From: Varanus komodoensis
Lineage: Eukaryota > Chordata > Lepidosauria > Squamata > Varanidae
Length of the DNA: 64,000 bases
Reading direction: 5' to 3'
Assembly (NCBI RefSeq): GCF_004798865.1
Contig: NW_025336416.1
Span: forward strand, 2,341,172 to 2,405,171
This document shows positions 11,214-22,349 of this stretch, in pieces. The position numbers and the translations under genes are program-made. Position 1 is the first letter of the stretch; the number at the start of each line of letters is the position of its first letter. The notes beneath the pieces were generated by a model that saw nothing but the letters and a program-made list of their open reading frames with translations, searched no databases and was not told the DNA's origin.

Positions 11214-12284
11214 AACGCTCCAGGCATGTAGGGAAGCTGGGCTGTGGCCCAAGGCAAGGAGAAGGAACAGGCATTGCAGCTGGTGGTGTACTTATGAGTA
11301 CAGTGGCTCGCTTGTGGTGGTGAAGACCACAACAGAACAGCACCGACGTGTGTGTATGTGGAGGGATGTCCAGAGGAAGTGATGTGCTGGGTGCATGCGT
11401 CAGTGGCAGTTTCCGCTCCTCCTACTTTGCCACCTGATGTGAGTGCGCCAGCCCTGCCTAGATTCTCACCTCCACAGGTGCTCATTTGCAAATACACAAC
11501 CTTGCTCTGAAACCTGAGGACAGCCCTGGGGGCTGCTTCCTCTCCCAGCCCCTTTCTCCCTCGTCTGCCACCCTGTGAAAGTGACTGCTAGTCTCCTGTG
11601 CAGCAGAAAAGTGCTGCACGTTTAGCAGATTTGGAAACACATACCATGGGGAAAATGCATCATATAAAATAGTTGTGGTGCAGCCAGTCTGAAGAAATCC
11701 GGGTGGAATGGGAGAAACAGCATGAGGAGTTTGCTTTAGGGGGTGCATTGCGTCTGCCGCTGCCCCCTCCACATAAGGCAGGTAAGAAAGAACAGGAGGC
11801 TGTACCTCAATTTTATAATTAAGAACTGGAAAACCCTCTCCATCAAATCATAGGTCTTTGAGGTTACCATTGAAAGTGTCATTCCAGGTACCAACTTTGT
11901 GCATCACGATGGCAAAAAGATGAACATAATGTTCTCATTAGAAAGTGGGCTGAAAATAGAACAGCTGGTATCGTAACTGATTGTCTTGCTTCCTTCTTCC
12001 TCGGCTCCAAAGACCCTTTCCCATGCCTCTTTTCTTCAGAGAAAACAGCAGATTTATGTGATCCTGACAGAAAAACAGAAGCAAACCAAATCTGAAAGGA
12101 AACTGTAGACGCAAATAAAAGAAGGACGAAATGGGGAAGGTTAGGGAGGGTTTGTGCCATGGCACAACTAGTGTGGACAAGGGCACACCAGCCCACTGGG
12201 ACCCCTGTTCTCCTGCCATGCCTCCACACATGCACATTCCACCTGCCACACCTGTCTGTTTCCCTCTATTGCCACACTCAGCTA
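11214..12284. other. Unassigned non-coding sequence
   Basis: About 1.1 kb with no recognised exon or repeat. Several chance open frames overlap on the minus strand without any domain. Confidence 0.45.
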
Positions 12285-12480
12285 TTATTAATGTATTTAT
12301 TCTCATTAATTTAATCTCTATATCACCCAATATTCAGAGTTCTCTGGGCAGTTTACAAAACATAAAAATACAAAATGAAAAAGAAACAATATTAAAAACA
12401 TCACAGAAAGGTTATCATACAGAATTTAAAACCAGAATTACAATAACCTATATAAATTGATCAAACAACCAGCTTAAGCA
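12285..12480 (-). mobile_element. LINE 3'-tail fragment, minus strand
   Basis: AATGTATTTATTCTCATTAA then TATATCACCC, TCTCTGGGCAGTTTACAAAA and an A-rich run are the reverse complement of an L2-type 3' UTR ending in an A/T-rich tail. The copy is diverged. Confidence 0.55.
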
Positions 12481-12654
12481 GCTAACAAAGCCCCCCAAAC
12501 AACTAATTGAACGCCCTGTGATAGCAGACAGGCATAGCCTACTGCCAAGAGGATATTGGCCACTGGTGACCCACAGAGGACAGGTCATTCCTTAACTGGG
12601 GGACATGGGGGGGGGTCTCTGTCCTTCTTGCCACCCATTGAGCCTCCCCTGGAG

Positions 12655-12856
12655 GTGGCATTTGGAGGCAGGCCAATACAACAGTGGGACCTGCTGCCTG
12701 GAGAGGTGGGGGCTCTCTCATACTGGAGACATTCAAAAAGAAATTGGGCAGCCCTCTGAGTGGGATGGTGTGACCTGACATCCTGAAACATCAGGGGGGT
12801 GGACCTGATGGCCTTCATGACCCCTTCCACTCTACCCTTCTTTGCTTCTATGATTT
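12655..12856 (+). mobile_element. CR1 LINE 3' end
   Basis: The block GCCTGGAGAGGTGGGGGCTC, then ACTGGAGACATTCAAAAAGA and GATGGCCTTCATGACCCCTT, matches the 3' end of the CR1 at 3620-4856 (equivalent positions 4695-4830). The octamer tail is degenerate (TTGCTTCTATGATT). Confidence 0.85.
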
Positions 12857-12959
12857 GTCAGATAATGGTGTCCCGAGGCATCCAGGACTAAGCAACTCAG
12901 CATCCCAGCAACTTCATGCCGGTGGTCAGCCCAGAAGTAGCTGCATGTCAGAAGTGTGC

Positions 12960-13330
12960 AAGTGGGTGAGGAAAGTTGGCAGCAGGAGAGGCAGCAGGTG
13001 GGGGGGCAGCACTGAAGAGGGGGCAGGCTAAAGCTGCAGAAGGCAGAACGAAACAAGTGGGCAGGCGGCACCGCAGAAGCGAGAGAGTAGGTAGGAAGGT
13101 GAGTGAGAAGCTGTCAGGAAACAGCAGGCCGAGGAGCAGCAAGAAGCAGGCAGGAGAAGAGGGGAGGGAAGTCCTGAGCACAGGGGAGGAGGAGGAGGAG
13201 GAAGGGATGTAATCTAGGGAGGAAGAGCAAGAGGAAAGGAAAAGCAGGGAGGGCAAAACAACAGCAAAAAGCACACATGTGCCTCTAGACACAGAATAAA
13301 GAGTGCACATGCCCCTGAACAACCAGAAAG
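12960..13330. repeat. Purine-rich low-complexity region
   Basis: A G/A-rich stretch with repeated GCAGGAGAGG-like words and a short GGA run at about 13184-13206. It produces serine/proline- and lysine/arginine-rich chance frames on opposite strands. Confidence 0.6.
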
Positions 13331-13704
13331 GCTGCCAACCCCTATTCAGGAGGCTATTCAGCTAGGAGGGGGTTTCCAACAACTCATACAGCCAGTGCAA
13401 AAGTGAGAAGTGTTCTTCCAAGTCTCAGGGCCAAACTAGAGGTGATGTTAATTGCATGAATTCATGTAATTAGCATGCTTTTTCTCCAAATGGGGGACCC
13501 ATGCCAGAGTGGAGCTACAAAGGGTGGAAAGGAAGAGTTTTTTCACCATCGCAACCAGACCACTGCTGCTCTGCCATGGTTTCAAGGGAAATAGTCCCCT
13601 AAAGGGGGGACCTTGCCTCAGAAGGGGAGTTGAGACTTACCGCTTTGAAATACACATGAGTGTCACAGTTCTACAATTAATGCCACGTGTACGTTAGCCC
13701 TTAC
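13331..13704. other. Unassigned non-coding sequence
   Basis: No recognised gene or repeat. Confidence 0.45.
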
Positions 13705-14342
13705 AAAACTTGAAGAAATTGAAATTGTGAACAATTTCACCTACCTTGGCTCACTCATCAACTCGAAGGGAAACTACAGTCAAGAGATGCAACGAAGGCT
13801 CCAACTTGGAAAAGCAGCAATCGAGGCACCAGAAGAGATCATCAAATGTAAGGATATTTCACTGGAGACCAAGGCCAAGAACATCCACACCACTGCAGTC
13901 CTGATCACCATGTGTGGTGTGAAAGCTGGACAGTGAAGAAAGCCAACAGGAAGGATATGGATGCATTCAAAACACGGTGCTGGAGAAGAACTTTGCGAAT
14001 AGACTGGTAAGATGAGCAAGTGGGTCCTAGATCAAACTGAGCCAGAGCTTTCCCTAGAAGCAAAAATAACAAAACTGAAGCTGACATACTTCAAACACAT
14101 CATGAGAAGACAAGACTCCCTGGAGAAGACCATCATGTTAGGGAAAGTCAAAGGCGGGAGGAGATGAGGAGGAAGGCCAAACATGAGATGGATGGACTCC
14201 ATAAAGGAAGACACAGCTTGGAATTTACAAGAGCTGATCAGGGCTGTCATGAATAGTGCATTTTAGAGGTCTTTCATTCATAGAGTTGCCATAAATCAGA
14301 GATGACTTGATAGCACACAACAACAACAACAACAACAACAAC
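13705..14342 (+). mobile_element. RTE-group LINE 3' end
   Basis: The plus-strand translation reads NNFTYLGSLINSKGNYSQEM, then IIKCKDISLETKAKNIHTTA. After a frame break come KKANRKDMDAFKTRCWRRTL and, further on, MRRQDSLEKTIMLGK. These are the ordered motifs of the C-terminal end of an RTE/BovB-type ORF2. The copy ends ATCAGAGATGACTTGATAGC followed by a (CAA)n tail at about 14317-14342. It is 5'-truncated with several frame breaks. Minus-strand relatives lie at 36926-37880 and 49051-49312. Confidence 0.85.
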
Positions 14343-14471
14343 CTTTTAAATTGTACAACAACTTTTAAATTATTGATTGTATTTTTATGTATGTTGTGAG
14401 CCGCCCCGAGGCTTTGTTGCGATGGGGGCGGCATAAAAATGTTTTAAATAGATAAATAATAAATAAATAAA
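14343..14471 (+). mobile_element. LINE 3'-tail fragment (young subfamily)
   Basis: It carries GTGAGCCGCCCCGAGGCTTT and GGGGGCGGCATAAAAATG, then a run of AAATAAAT. Bases 14393-14450 match the reverse complement of 21620-21677 at 57 of 58 positions, so the two copies are recent. It is probably the 3' end of an L2/CR1-group LINE. Confidence 0.7.
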
Positions 14472-15027
14472 CTTGACCCTTAACTTCAGGGCATGTAGGA
14501 AAATGCACTCAGATTAGCTAACCTTCAGTGGGGCTCTTTGCTTCTGTGAAATGGGTAGATAATAGCCTGGAATATTTCTCTTCCCCAGGTGCAGATTGTG
14601 AGAACGGTGGGATGTTGCGGTGCTTCAGCACCTGCCTTCTAACTGTTGCAACACAAGGGAAAAAGCAGAAAATCCTCCAATAACTCATGCTAGTCCTATT
14701 AAAACTTTCCAGCACTTATCTCAGATATTTTGCCTGAGGAGGAAGAGCCAGATTCTCTTTGCCCCGCACTTGTGGCAACACCCTGTGACAACCTACAGCC
14801 ATGAGGGACACCCCCCCCCAATCTGCTGCCAGCCCACTCCAGGAATAAGTTAACTAGTTTAACGAAAACTGTTTCAGCTTTCCTAAAACATGTTTACCCC
14901 CAGGAAGAACGCTGCCTCTGCCCTTCCCCAAGATTATTTTTAATGTTGTTTCTAACAAAATATTGGTGCAATGGAGCACAATCATATTCACATTTTGAAC
15001 ATGATTCCCCGTCTTTGAAAAGAGGGC
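14472..15027. other. Unassigned non-coding sequence
   Basis: No recognised gene or repeat. Confidence 0.45.
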
Positions 15028-15110
15028 GAAATGGAGAGGAGGAGGGTTATGTAAGCTGTTTTGGGTTCTTTGCAAGGAAGAAAAAAATGGCATATAAATG
15101 CAACGTGAAA
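15028..15110 (+). mobile_element. MIR-like SINE 3' fragment
   Basis: AAATGGAGAGGAGGAGGGTT, ATGTAAGCTGTTTTGGG and ATGGCATATAAATGCAA align with the 3' half of the MIR-like SINE at 58371-58450 (AAATGGAGAGGAGAAGGACT, ATGTAAGCCACTTTG). Confidence 0.65.
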
Positions 15111-15354
15111 GGGGGAGCTGGAGGGGACAGGAGAATGCACAGGAAATGAAAACAACCGGCTGGTGGGATGGACTGTTTCAGGGATGCTGCACATAAAGGT
15201 GGCCTGGGACCACATTTAGGGGCCCTTCAGCTAGCAGCGCTCTCAGGGGAAATGCCCGGTGTTGTCGGACCTTTTTGAAACGTGGGCAGGGCTGGGTTCA
15301 CGAAGAGAGAGGAAAAGAGGTAGTCATTGCATTTTATTTCGGACGTTAACCTCA

Positions 15355-15425
15355 CTGTATCCACTGGGACTTACTACCTAATACGTGAGCTTGGATGCAG
15401 TCCTAAGGAACCGGCTGGAGTAGGA
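15355..15425 (+). mobile_element. Fragment of a palindromic MITE-like repeat
   Basis: CACTGGGACTTACTACCTAA and TGGATGCAGTCCTAAGG resemble a reptile repeat of the style AATGGGACTTACTCCCAAGT ... GGATTGCAGCCTTAGG. A related piece lies at about 41865-41945. The assignment is from memory. Confidence 0.4.
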
Positions 15426-15477
15426 ATGGATATTAGTCATATGAAGCAATACCTGTGAACCCTCCCTGAGTCGTCAT

Positions 15478-15512
15478 CGTCTTCCTCCTCCTCCTCCTCC
15501 TCCTCCTCCTCG
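15478..15512. repeat. (TCC)n microsatellite
   Basis: About ten TCC units. They generate a run of glutamates on the minus strand that is not a gene. Confidence 0.95.
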
Positions 15513-15520
15513 TCATCATT

Positions 15521-16368
15521 TCCATACTGCCTCACAGCCGAAGCTCTGTCTTTTAAGCAAAGGATTGCATAATGTTGGAAGCTATCCATATGGGAACAGC
15601 TTAATTGAGACTCTTGTGTGAAAGCAAGATGCCCTGAACCCCAAAGGGTGCAAAACAGCAAGTAAGAACATGTCCAGAATGTAGCTGCATGCTTTTCAAC
15701 AGGAAACAAAGGAAAACAAACCAGTGATCAGGTATCTCATTCCAGCATCATGAGGCAAAGAAAAAGCAATTACCAGAAATGAGCGTGTATATGTTCAGGG
15801 CCACTTGCTTCATTGCAAAGTAAAATGGGCCGTATCCAGACCACCAAGCGTGCAGTGCATACATCAAACTGTATTGCTTGTCATCCACTGTTGCCCCGGC
15901 TGATGAGAGCCAGTGTCTGAAAGCAAAGGTCACACTCAAGTGTGTGCAAAACAAAGCTGATCTGATACTTTGGGACTGCTTGTATTCTTCCAAAATGTAA
16001 AAGTCTTCATTGTTGGACAGGACCTTGGCAGAGCTAGGGGGAAAAGGGGGGCACAGGATTACTGTAAATGTATGGGGAAAGAGCAAACAAAAAGCAAAAC
16101 CAGAACAGTGCTGGAAAAAGTTCTACAGGTGTACCCCAAAAGTGCTACAACTCCTGGCTGTCTGGGACATGCTAAGAGTGGGAGCATCTCTTGGTTGGTT
16201 ATCCTCCAAATAGTAGGGCTTTTTCTCTGGAAACATGCATAGGATTTCATCCTTCCTCAAGTTATTACTACTGCATGGTTCTCTGGTTGCTTGAGGGTGT
16301 AACCCTGCACCTATTTAGACCGAAAAAACCCTGCAGGTCTCAGAATTCCCCGGTTGTTTCTATCTACA
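15521..16368. other. Unassigned non-coding sequence
   Basis: No recognised gene or repeat. Confidence 0.45.
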
Positions 16369-16510
16369 CCAGCCTCCCTCAGCCTGGTTGCCTTCAGAGG
16401 CATTTGGACCACAACTCCCAGAATTCCCAACCAGCAGGGCCATTGCCTGGATATTCTGGGTGTTGCAGCCCAAATGTGTCTTGAAGACAGAAGGTTGGGA
16501 AAGGCTGACC
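16369..16510. mobile_element. Foldback MITE (about 142 bp)
   Basis: The two halves are inverted copies. The left arm CAGCCTCCCTCAGCCTGG ... TTTGGACCACAACTCCCAGA pairs imperfectly with the reverse complement of the right arm, CAGCCTTTCCCAACCTTC ... TTTGGGCTGCAACACCCAGA. The apex is near GCAGGGCCATTGCC. This hairpin repeat is common in reptiles. No clear target duplication was found. Confidence 0.75.
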
Positions 16511-19092
16511 TAGACATCACCGTGGCCTTAATTCATGAACACACAATTCTGAACTTCAAGGCATATGTGCTTCCTATGCCCTGATCAGGGCTATCCATGG
16601 TGCTGAATTCCACCTCCAAAATAGATTTATCTCCATGCAGAGCCCCGATAAAGCTCAAAATAAAAGATGCGTTGAATATGGAGTGCCAGTGCCATCAACG
16701 TCCCCCGCATTCCCTGCCTACTCTTATCTTTGCTTTCTTAACAGATTTTCTGTTCTAAGAAAAAAGGGGGAAAAGCAGTTAGTGACTTGAGAGTGTTTAC
16801 ATCATCTGGAAACCTATAAAATCCTGTTAATAATGATACAAGCATCATCTGGAAGCACTCCTATACATGGAATTCCACACCTGACATTCAGTATTCACTC
16901 TATTTGATATTTGACCTTTAGCATATGATATTCGGTGTCTGACCTGCTGAATGTGAACTGATGTCCAGCTCTGAGTATCAAGTCAGGTTTGAATATTTTA
17001 CAAAAACATGGGATTAAAAATCTTCAAGGAAAAGAATAGATCATTCTGTGGTAGAAGATTCAAGATGGATTTTGCTTTTGTTCTTTAAATAGGCTTGAAC
17101 AGCAAGAAGCAAACCTCAGCACCGTTCTGTGGCTGGTTTATTCTGCATGTAGGCTTTGACATTAGAAATGTCTGCGATTTCAGTCTGACATATTTTGCTC
17201 AATTTTGATAGGTTCATCTCTGATTCAGATTGGGAATTGCTGTTCTGTCTGAATCAGAGGAAATCAGAAGTCGCAATGAAATAACAGACAACTTCTGGTG
17301 GAAGGAAGTGGGGTGAATTCTAGTTCAAGGTGCAGTGGAATTCTTGTGCAGCCAAGTCTTTCTCTTTTCACCATAAAATTGTCCTTAGGTGAACATTGTC
17401 CCTGCTTGAAAGATGATTGATAGTTTTGTCTGAGATTCAAAAACTTCCTCGACAAAGACCAGAGAAAATAAGAACACAATGTAGGCAGTATCAGAGAGTA
17501 GATAACTGCCATAGATATGCTGTGTATTCAGTTATGAACTGTTCCAGGCACTGGACTACCATGGGAGAAAGCGAGTCTCCTCAAAAATAATAAAAATAAA
17601 TGCCATGAAGTTGGCATGGGCTGTCCATCAGGGACAGGATAGGTTAATGCTTCATTTTCTCCACTTTATTTTTAATTTCCAGATGTGAGGGACAGAATGC
17701 AAACACACACTGTGAAGGGGATGGAAACTGGATATCAGGCACCAAAATGAGCCACACAGGAGAAAGGTAGTTAGAAACACTAATCATCAAATAACACCCA
17801 GAGAAAGGATTCAGTGACAACAGCAGAAACCCAAGCAATGATTTGTGCTCCTTTAAATGCTCCAAGGGGTTATCATGTCTTAATGGCAAGATATTACTTG
17901 GTAGAGCTTGCTTTTCTCTGGGTTGCAGCAGATGGCCACTTTTCCTGAACAAGATACTTCAAGGTTTCACTTGGGATGCATTCCTTCATTCTACCCAGGG
18001 CTGCAACAGGCTATTTCTCTAGGCCGATCTTCCTTTAGAACTTCTGTTGGGCCTTATCCAGCGGAGGTCCTGTTCTTACCAGGGCATGCACAGCAGATCC
18101 CCATGGGGACAGCCACTTGTGACCCAGCAGGGGCAGCTAAAGAGATCCATGAGGGGCTGAAGTCACAAGTCACCCAAAGTCAGCTGCCAAGCTGGAGCTG
18201 ATCCAAGAGGTTCATCTGTGGTGACTGAAAGGTGCAGATGAAATTACAAAACTGAAGGTGAGAAGCAGGCAGAAGCCCACAGAGATAGACTCGGAAGGCC
18301 TGACCTGTGCTATTCCAGTTGTAGAGCCAACTGGGAGAGCCACCCCTCGTCAGACTTGCTGTATGTTCATCCCACCACTGGTGTCCACCGTTCATCCCTG
18401 GCATTGCCTGAGAAGCCACTGGGGAGTTTACCTACCTGCTGGGGATTGCCAGTGTGGCCCTGGAGAGACTTTGTCCTGGGTCGCCCCATAGCCGGTACCA
18501 GAGTTGCACTCTGGGGCGATTCCCAGGACCACCCGACATGTTCTTATGCTTCGGCTAGCTGTGCCAGAAGCTTGAACCCAAACCAACACAGCCGCCCCTG
18601 GCTTTTCGGCAAAGGGTTTATCCTGCATCTCGTTGGACAGCTGGGATGAGATCATCCGGCATCTCTATCAAAGCATGCATTTTATTCTCATGAAATGAAA
18701 TGACAAAGTACACCGTGAGCATTGTTTTTCCCTTGAGCAAAAATGTTTGTTCTAGTAGTAGCTACAACATGCTCTTTGGATTTTATTTATTTAAAAACTG
18801 CTCTCAGTCAGACATAATATTGGCTTTATCATTCAGCTACATTGGCTTCACCCTGGAAACAAGGAAGGGCATCTGCTCCAAAGGAAATCAATGCAGGATG
18901 GATTGAGTAGGCATAAATGGATCCAGCAGAACTTCATCAATTAGAGAACAAAACATCTCCCAGTGTTCCCAGGTAGAAAGGCCATCAGGTTTTCACACGT
19001 CACAGGGTGAGCCCCCAGCTTTGTAAAAACTATTTCCCAGAGTACAAAATAACAGTAGATTCTAAGACAATGCATCTTTGAAAGGGAAATTA

Positions 19093-19093
<1 letters not shown>
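16511..19093. other. Long unassigned stretch with possible regulatory blocks
   Basis: About 2.6 kb without recognised repeats or exons. Two parts look unique and possibly constrained: about 16620-16860 and about 18690-18960. A perfect 12-bp inverted repeat (CTCTGATTCAGA / TCTGAATCAGAG) lies at 17218-17229 and 17248-17259. Confidence 0.35.

Positions 19094-19140
<47 letters not shown>
19094..19140. repeat. (ATT)n microsatellite running into a gap
   Basis: At least 15 ATT units are interrupted by the run of Ns, so the true length is unknown. It is probably the tail of the minus-strand LINE that resumes after the gap. Confidence 0.95.
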
Positions 19141-19240
19141 NNNNNNNNNNNNNNNNNNNNNNNNNNNNNNNNNNNNNNNNNNNNNNNNNNNNNNNNNNNN
19201 NNNNNNNNNNNNNNNNNNNNNNNNNNNNNNNNNNNNNNNN
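19141..19240. other. Assembly gap (100 N)
   Basis: Exactly 100 Ns, the usual placeholder for a gap of unknown size. It lies between a microsatellite and a perfect inverted repeat. Confidence 1.
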
Positions 19241-19344
19241 TGTATTTGTAAATCAATGTATTTTTTGTATTTTTATATTTAATAGTACATAATAAATTAC
19301 CATTAAATATAAAAATACAAAAAATACATTGATTTACAAATACA
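19241..19344. repeat. Perfect 43-bp inverted repeat with 18-bp spacer
   Basis: The arm at 19241-19283 is the exact reverse complement of 19302-19344 (43 of 43). They are separated by 18 bases (19284-19301, AGTACATAATAAATTACC). The arms are very AT-rich. The left arm starts at the first base after the gap, so the palindrome may be longer than seen. Either a real cruciform-forming sequence or an assembly artefact would explain it. Confidence 0.95.
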
Positions 19345-19478
19345 AAATTAAAATTATCAGTATAAAATAAAAATATAGGAGGAGAAAGAGAAGGAAGAAG
19401 AAGTTGCCCAGGCCAGATCATATGTTTTAACAATTGAAATGATGTTTAAATAAAAAGGTCTTTACCTGGCGCCGTGTT
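19345..19478 (-). mobile_element. L2-type LINE 3' region, minus strand
   Basis: AAATAAAAAGGTCTTTACCT matches AATAAAAAGGTTTTTACCTG at 23517-23536 and AATAAAAAGGTTTTTGCCTG at 43052-43071, so this is the same minus-strand L2-type 3' region. The gap, microsatellite and inverted repeat lie at its tail side. Confidence 0.65.
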
Positions 19479-20654
19479 TTCATGAAAAAGCCTTTGCTTC
19501 CCAGGAACCTGTCTTCTACTCCAGGGTTTCAGACAGACACATTTCCAGTCTTTCCCAGAGTTGCTAGAGACTGAACCTGGGGCTAGGCTTTACACAGCCT
19601 CTGTCCCAGCTCACCAACAACTGGTTCGTGACAGCAATTCAATGGGAAAGGGAATGCACAGGGAGGAGCAGGGAGAAGGGCAGGTACTAAACAAGCTGTC
19701 CATGGGCACAGCTTTGACTGCAGGAGCCATGTGAGAGACAGGTTAGCAGCACCTGTCATCTGCACCTGCAGAAGGTGCCACAGGACTCCGGGGGCCCAAG
19801 CCATCAAAATAAGGTAGTGGCCCACCATGGTCACCAATGGGGTGGTGTGTGAAGAAAGAAGGGGCTTCAAGCAGGGTTGTGGCACAGTGAGACAGGTGAA
19901 CAGGAGAAGCTGCTCTGAACTATAGATTCCGCTCCGTGAGCCTTTCAACTTTGCTGAAGCATCTGCTCCTGGATTCTTTGCTGGATAATGACGAGCACAT
20001 TCTTCCCCCAGTCACTTTCTTTCTTTACCTTTTGCTGTCTTCCACTGCACAACCACAAGGTGGCAGGGAGAAGCAGCAGAATTGCAAACATGCCTGAGGT
20101 TCTCATTCTGGTTCCTTCTGCAACCTCCAGGTAATACCACACTTCCCTCACTGTTAAATGCACAAGCACACACACATGTAAAGCCACAGAAATGCTTAGA
20201 ATGTGCAGGACAACAGCAGCAGGTAGAGCACCCACAATCTACAGCGACTACAGAAACGTCACAAACTACAAAACTACACAAACTACAATCATGGGCACCC
20301 AATCAGCACTTTCTGTAGAGATGTCGTGTGGGACACATAGAGCATCCCGTACCTAAATATACACCTTGTCTTGGTAACAATAGGCAGGGAGTCCAGCATC
20401 TTCTTCTCGCTCTCCCTCTACTGCCTGCCCAAGGGCTTGTACCCTTCTCCTATCTGTGGATTCCTTCACAGGCAAACCTGAAGGAGGGATGGACAGCTTA
20501 CTTCCCGCTTCCCATGTCCTTGCTCAAAGACCCGCCTAGCCCCATTTCTGCACCATTGTGCAATGCAAACAGTATACATTTGCATTGGCTTAAACATTTT
20601 GCTTTACAAAATGCATTTAGTATCTGCATCATCCCTTAAATGGTATTCAAGAAA
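19479..20654. other. Unassigned non-coding sequence
   Basis: About 1.2 kb without a recognised gene or repeat. Chance frames on the minus strand are cysteine- or leucine-rich but have no domain order. Confidence 0.45.
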
Positions 20655-20868
20655 ATACGGTGAGCTGTGCTGGATCGGGCCATGGGTCCTTTCCGTGTGC
20701 ATAGGCAACTTCCAGCAAGAAGCACAACTGCACGGTCAGCCAAATGGGGCACAAAGTCATGCTGCCCCGATACTGGAAGCACCAGGACTAGTACCATGGC
20801 TGGCCTTCTGCTCCATGAATTAGCCCAATCCCCTTTCAAAGACATCCAAGTGGGATGTGGAGGAATCC
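20655..20868 (-). mobile_element. LINE 3'-terminal fragment (CR1-group), minus strand
   Basis: GTGAGCTGTGCTGGATCGGG, CTGCTCCATGAATTAGCCCA and CCTTTCAAAGACATCCAAGT are the reverse complement of the CR1-group 3' end (style: ACTTGGATGGCTTTAAAAGG ... GATCCAGCAGGGC). It continues at 21238 after an insert. Confidence 0.7.
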
Positions 20869-21237
20869 ATACCGAAGCTGGGAATCTGACAGATTCCCTG
20901 GGCTCCGCTCCCTAATGCCCAGTCCATTTATTTAGGAGACTTGCCATGGGCTTGCCATGTTGCCACGGCCAGAGTCCAAGTTCCTGGTGGGTACACCCAG
21001 CATTCACGGAGCTGGCCAGGAATCCACGTCCACACGCTGTGCAAGCAGTGGCCCCACTCCGGGCCACACACAGCAACCATTCGTGCTTCTGAACCAGACG
21101 CAGAGGAACAGTGCTGGTGGTGCAGCCTTCATCCAATGAGCATTTGCAGACTTCCTTTCAGCTTTGCTCACTTTGCAAGACAAAAGCCAAGGATGAGACG
21201 GAGTCCACAGACGCTGGAGGATGGGCTCCACTGAGTT
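20869..21237 (-). repeat. Unrecognised repeat of about 0.37 kb inserted in the LINE
   Basis: This interrupts the minus-strand LINE. Read on the minus strand it ends GGGAATCTGTCAGATTCCC then GGATTCCTCCACATCC, and contains AAAGTGAGCAAAGCT. Similar words in the same order occur at 56270-56640, and the end motif also at 54961-55372. I cannot name the family. The boundaries come from where the LINE homology stops and resumes. Confidence 0.5.
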
Positions 21238-21400
21238 TCCGCCCACCATCTTTTGGAAGCGAATTCCACAGTTAACTGCATGCTGTGTAAAGACCTATTT
21301 GCATGGATTTCATCCTGACATTGGCACATCTGTTCACTGTTTTGGCGTATTTTATCTCGTCAAGTTCGGAGAGGTGCAAAATGAAATAATCCGCATATCA
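21238..21400 (-). mobile_element. LINE 3' region continuing, minus strand
   Basis: TTTTGGAAGCGAATTCCACA and GTTAACTGCATGCTGTGTAA are the reverse complement of the CR1-group block CAGCGCATAGTTAACTATGG / AATTCGCT. This is the upstream part of the LINE copy whose 3' end lies at 20655-20868. Confidence 0.65.
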
Positions 21401-21611
21401 GTCCAGAGGGTGAGAGTCAGGCTGGTTCCCTTTAAAAACCTGCATCCACTGAAGCGCTTGATCATCTCCAGCTAAACCTCCGTAGGAAGATGTTATCTCG
21501 GGATCCCCGAGCCCATGAGTTGCCCCTTCATGCCAAGACCACCTGCATGCCTACAGACCCCGCCACTTGCCCAGTGGTACCATGGCACTGGGGCACTCAA
21601 ATGCTAGATAT

Positions 21612-21745
21612 TATGTATTTATTTAAAACATTTTTATGCCGCCCCCACCGCAACAAAGCCTCGGGGCGGCTCACAACAAGAACAAAATTATACAATAAAA
21701 ATATTAAAACCCGGTGCATCTCGGCTTAAAAGATTTAAAATCCTA
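21612..21745 (-). mobile_element. LINE 3'-tail fragment (young subfamily), minus strand
   Basis: TATTTAAAACATTTTTATGC and AAGCCTCGGGGCGGCTCACA form the inverse copy of 14393-14450, with one difference over 58 bases. An A-rich stretch follows. Confidence 0.72.
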
Positions 21746-22214
21746 AGAATAACCAATAATTATGGAAACGAGTGGCTGAACAGCACCAGGGCGGCGTAAT
21801 ATGTGTGGACACATCCAGCGAAAAAGAACTTTCTTCTCCAAGAAGGGAAATCTTGCTAGGAAGGAGGGGGCGGGGGCTAATTATGGAAGCAGAGGCTGTT
21901 ATATCCACCCTCATTAGTACACAGTTCAAAGGCCAAAAAAGAAAGCTGGTCTGTGTGTGTGAGCAGGATGCCTAATCACACACTCACACGCACATACAAT
22001 TTTTAAAGGCTACTTCCCTGGGGAACATTCTTGATTTGGCATTTGCTGTTCATTGTTGTTTTAATCACCACTATCAGGGCAAATATAATGAGTTCTATTT
22101 ATTTTTAATTAGGGAAGCAGGGCCTAAAAAGTCAAATCAAATATATGAGCAGTGTTGCCTTCTGAAGATGCTCTTTATAGTCCTGACTGAGATATAGCAG
22201 CTGCCGCGCACCCG
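21746..22214. other. Unassigned non-coding sequence
   Basis: No recognised gene. Unique AT-rich sequence at about 22010-22140. Confidence 0.4.
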
Positions 22215-22349
22215 CCCTGGTGGTCGGCTGGCTGGGGATTCGAAGCCGGGCCTTGGCAAACCGAGCTCAGCCCTAGGTGCTGTCACACCATTTGTTCTCT
22301 TGCTAGCCTACCTCACAGGGTCATTGTGAAGATGGCATGGCTTTGCTCC
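22215..22349 (+). mobile_element. MIR-like SINE fragment
   Basis: GGGGATTCGAAGCCGGG at the B-box position is followed by TAGCCTACCTCACAGGGTCA and TTGTGAAGATGG, the reptile MIR-like order. Confidence 0.55.

Noticed and set aside
12976-13212. Arginine/glycine-rich protein
   Set aside because: Purine-rich low-complexity DNA that reads open in several frames on both strands.
15437-15709. Acidic protein with a glutamate run
   Set aside because: The run is the translation of the (TCC)n microsatellite.
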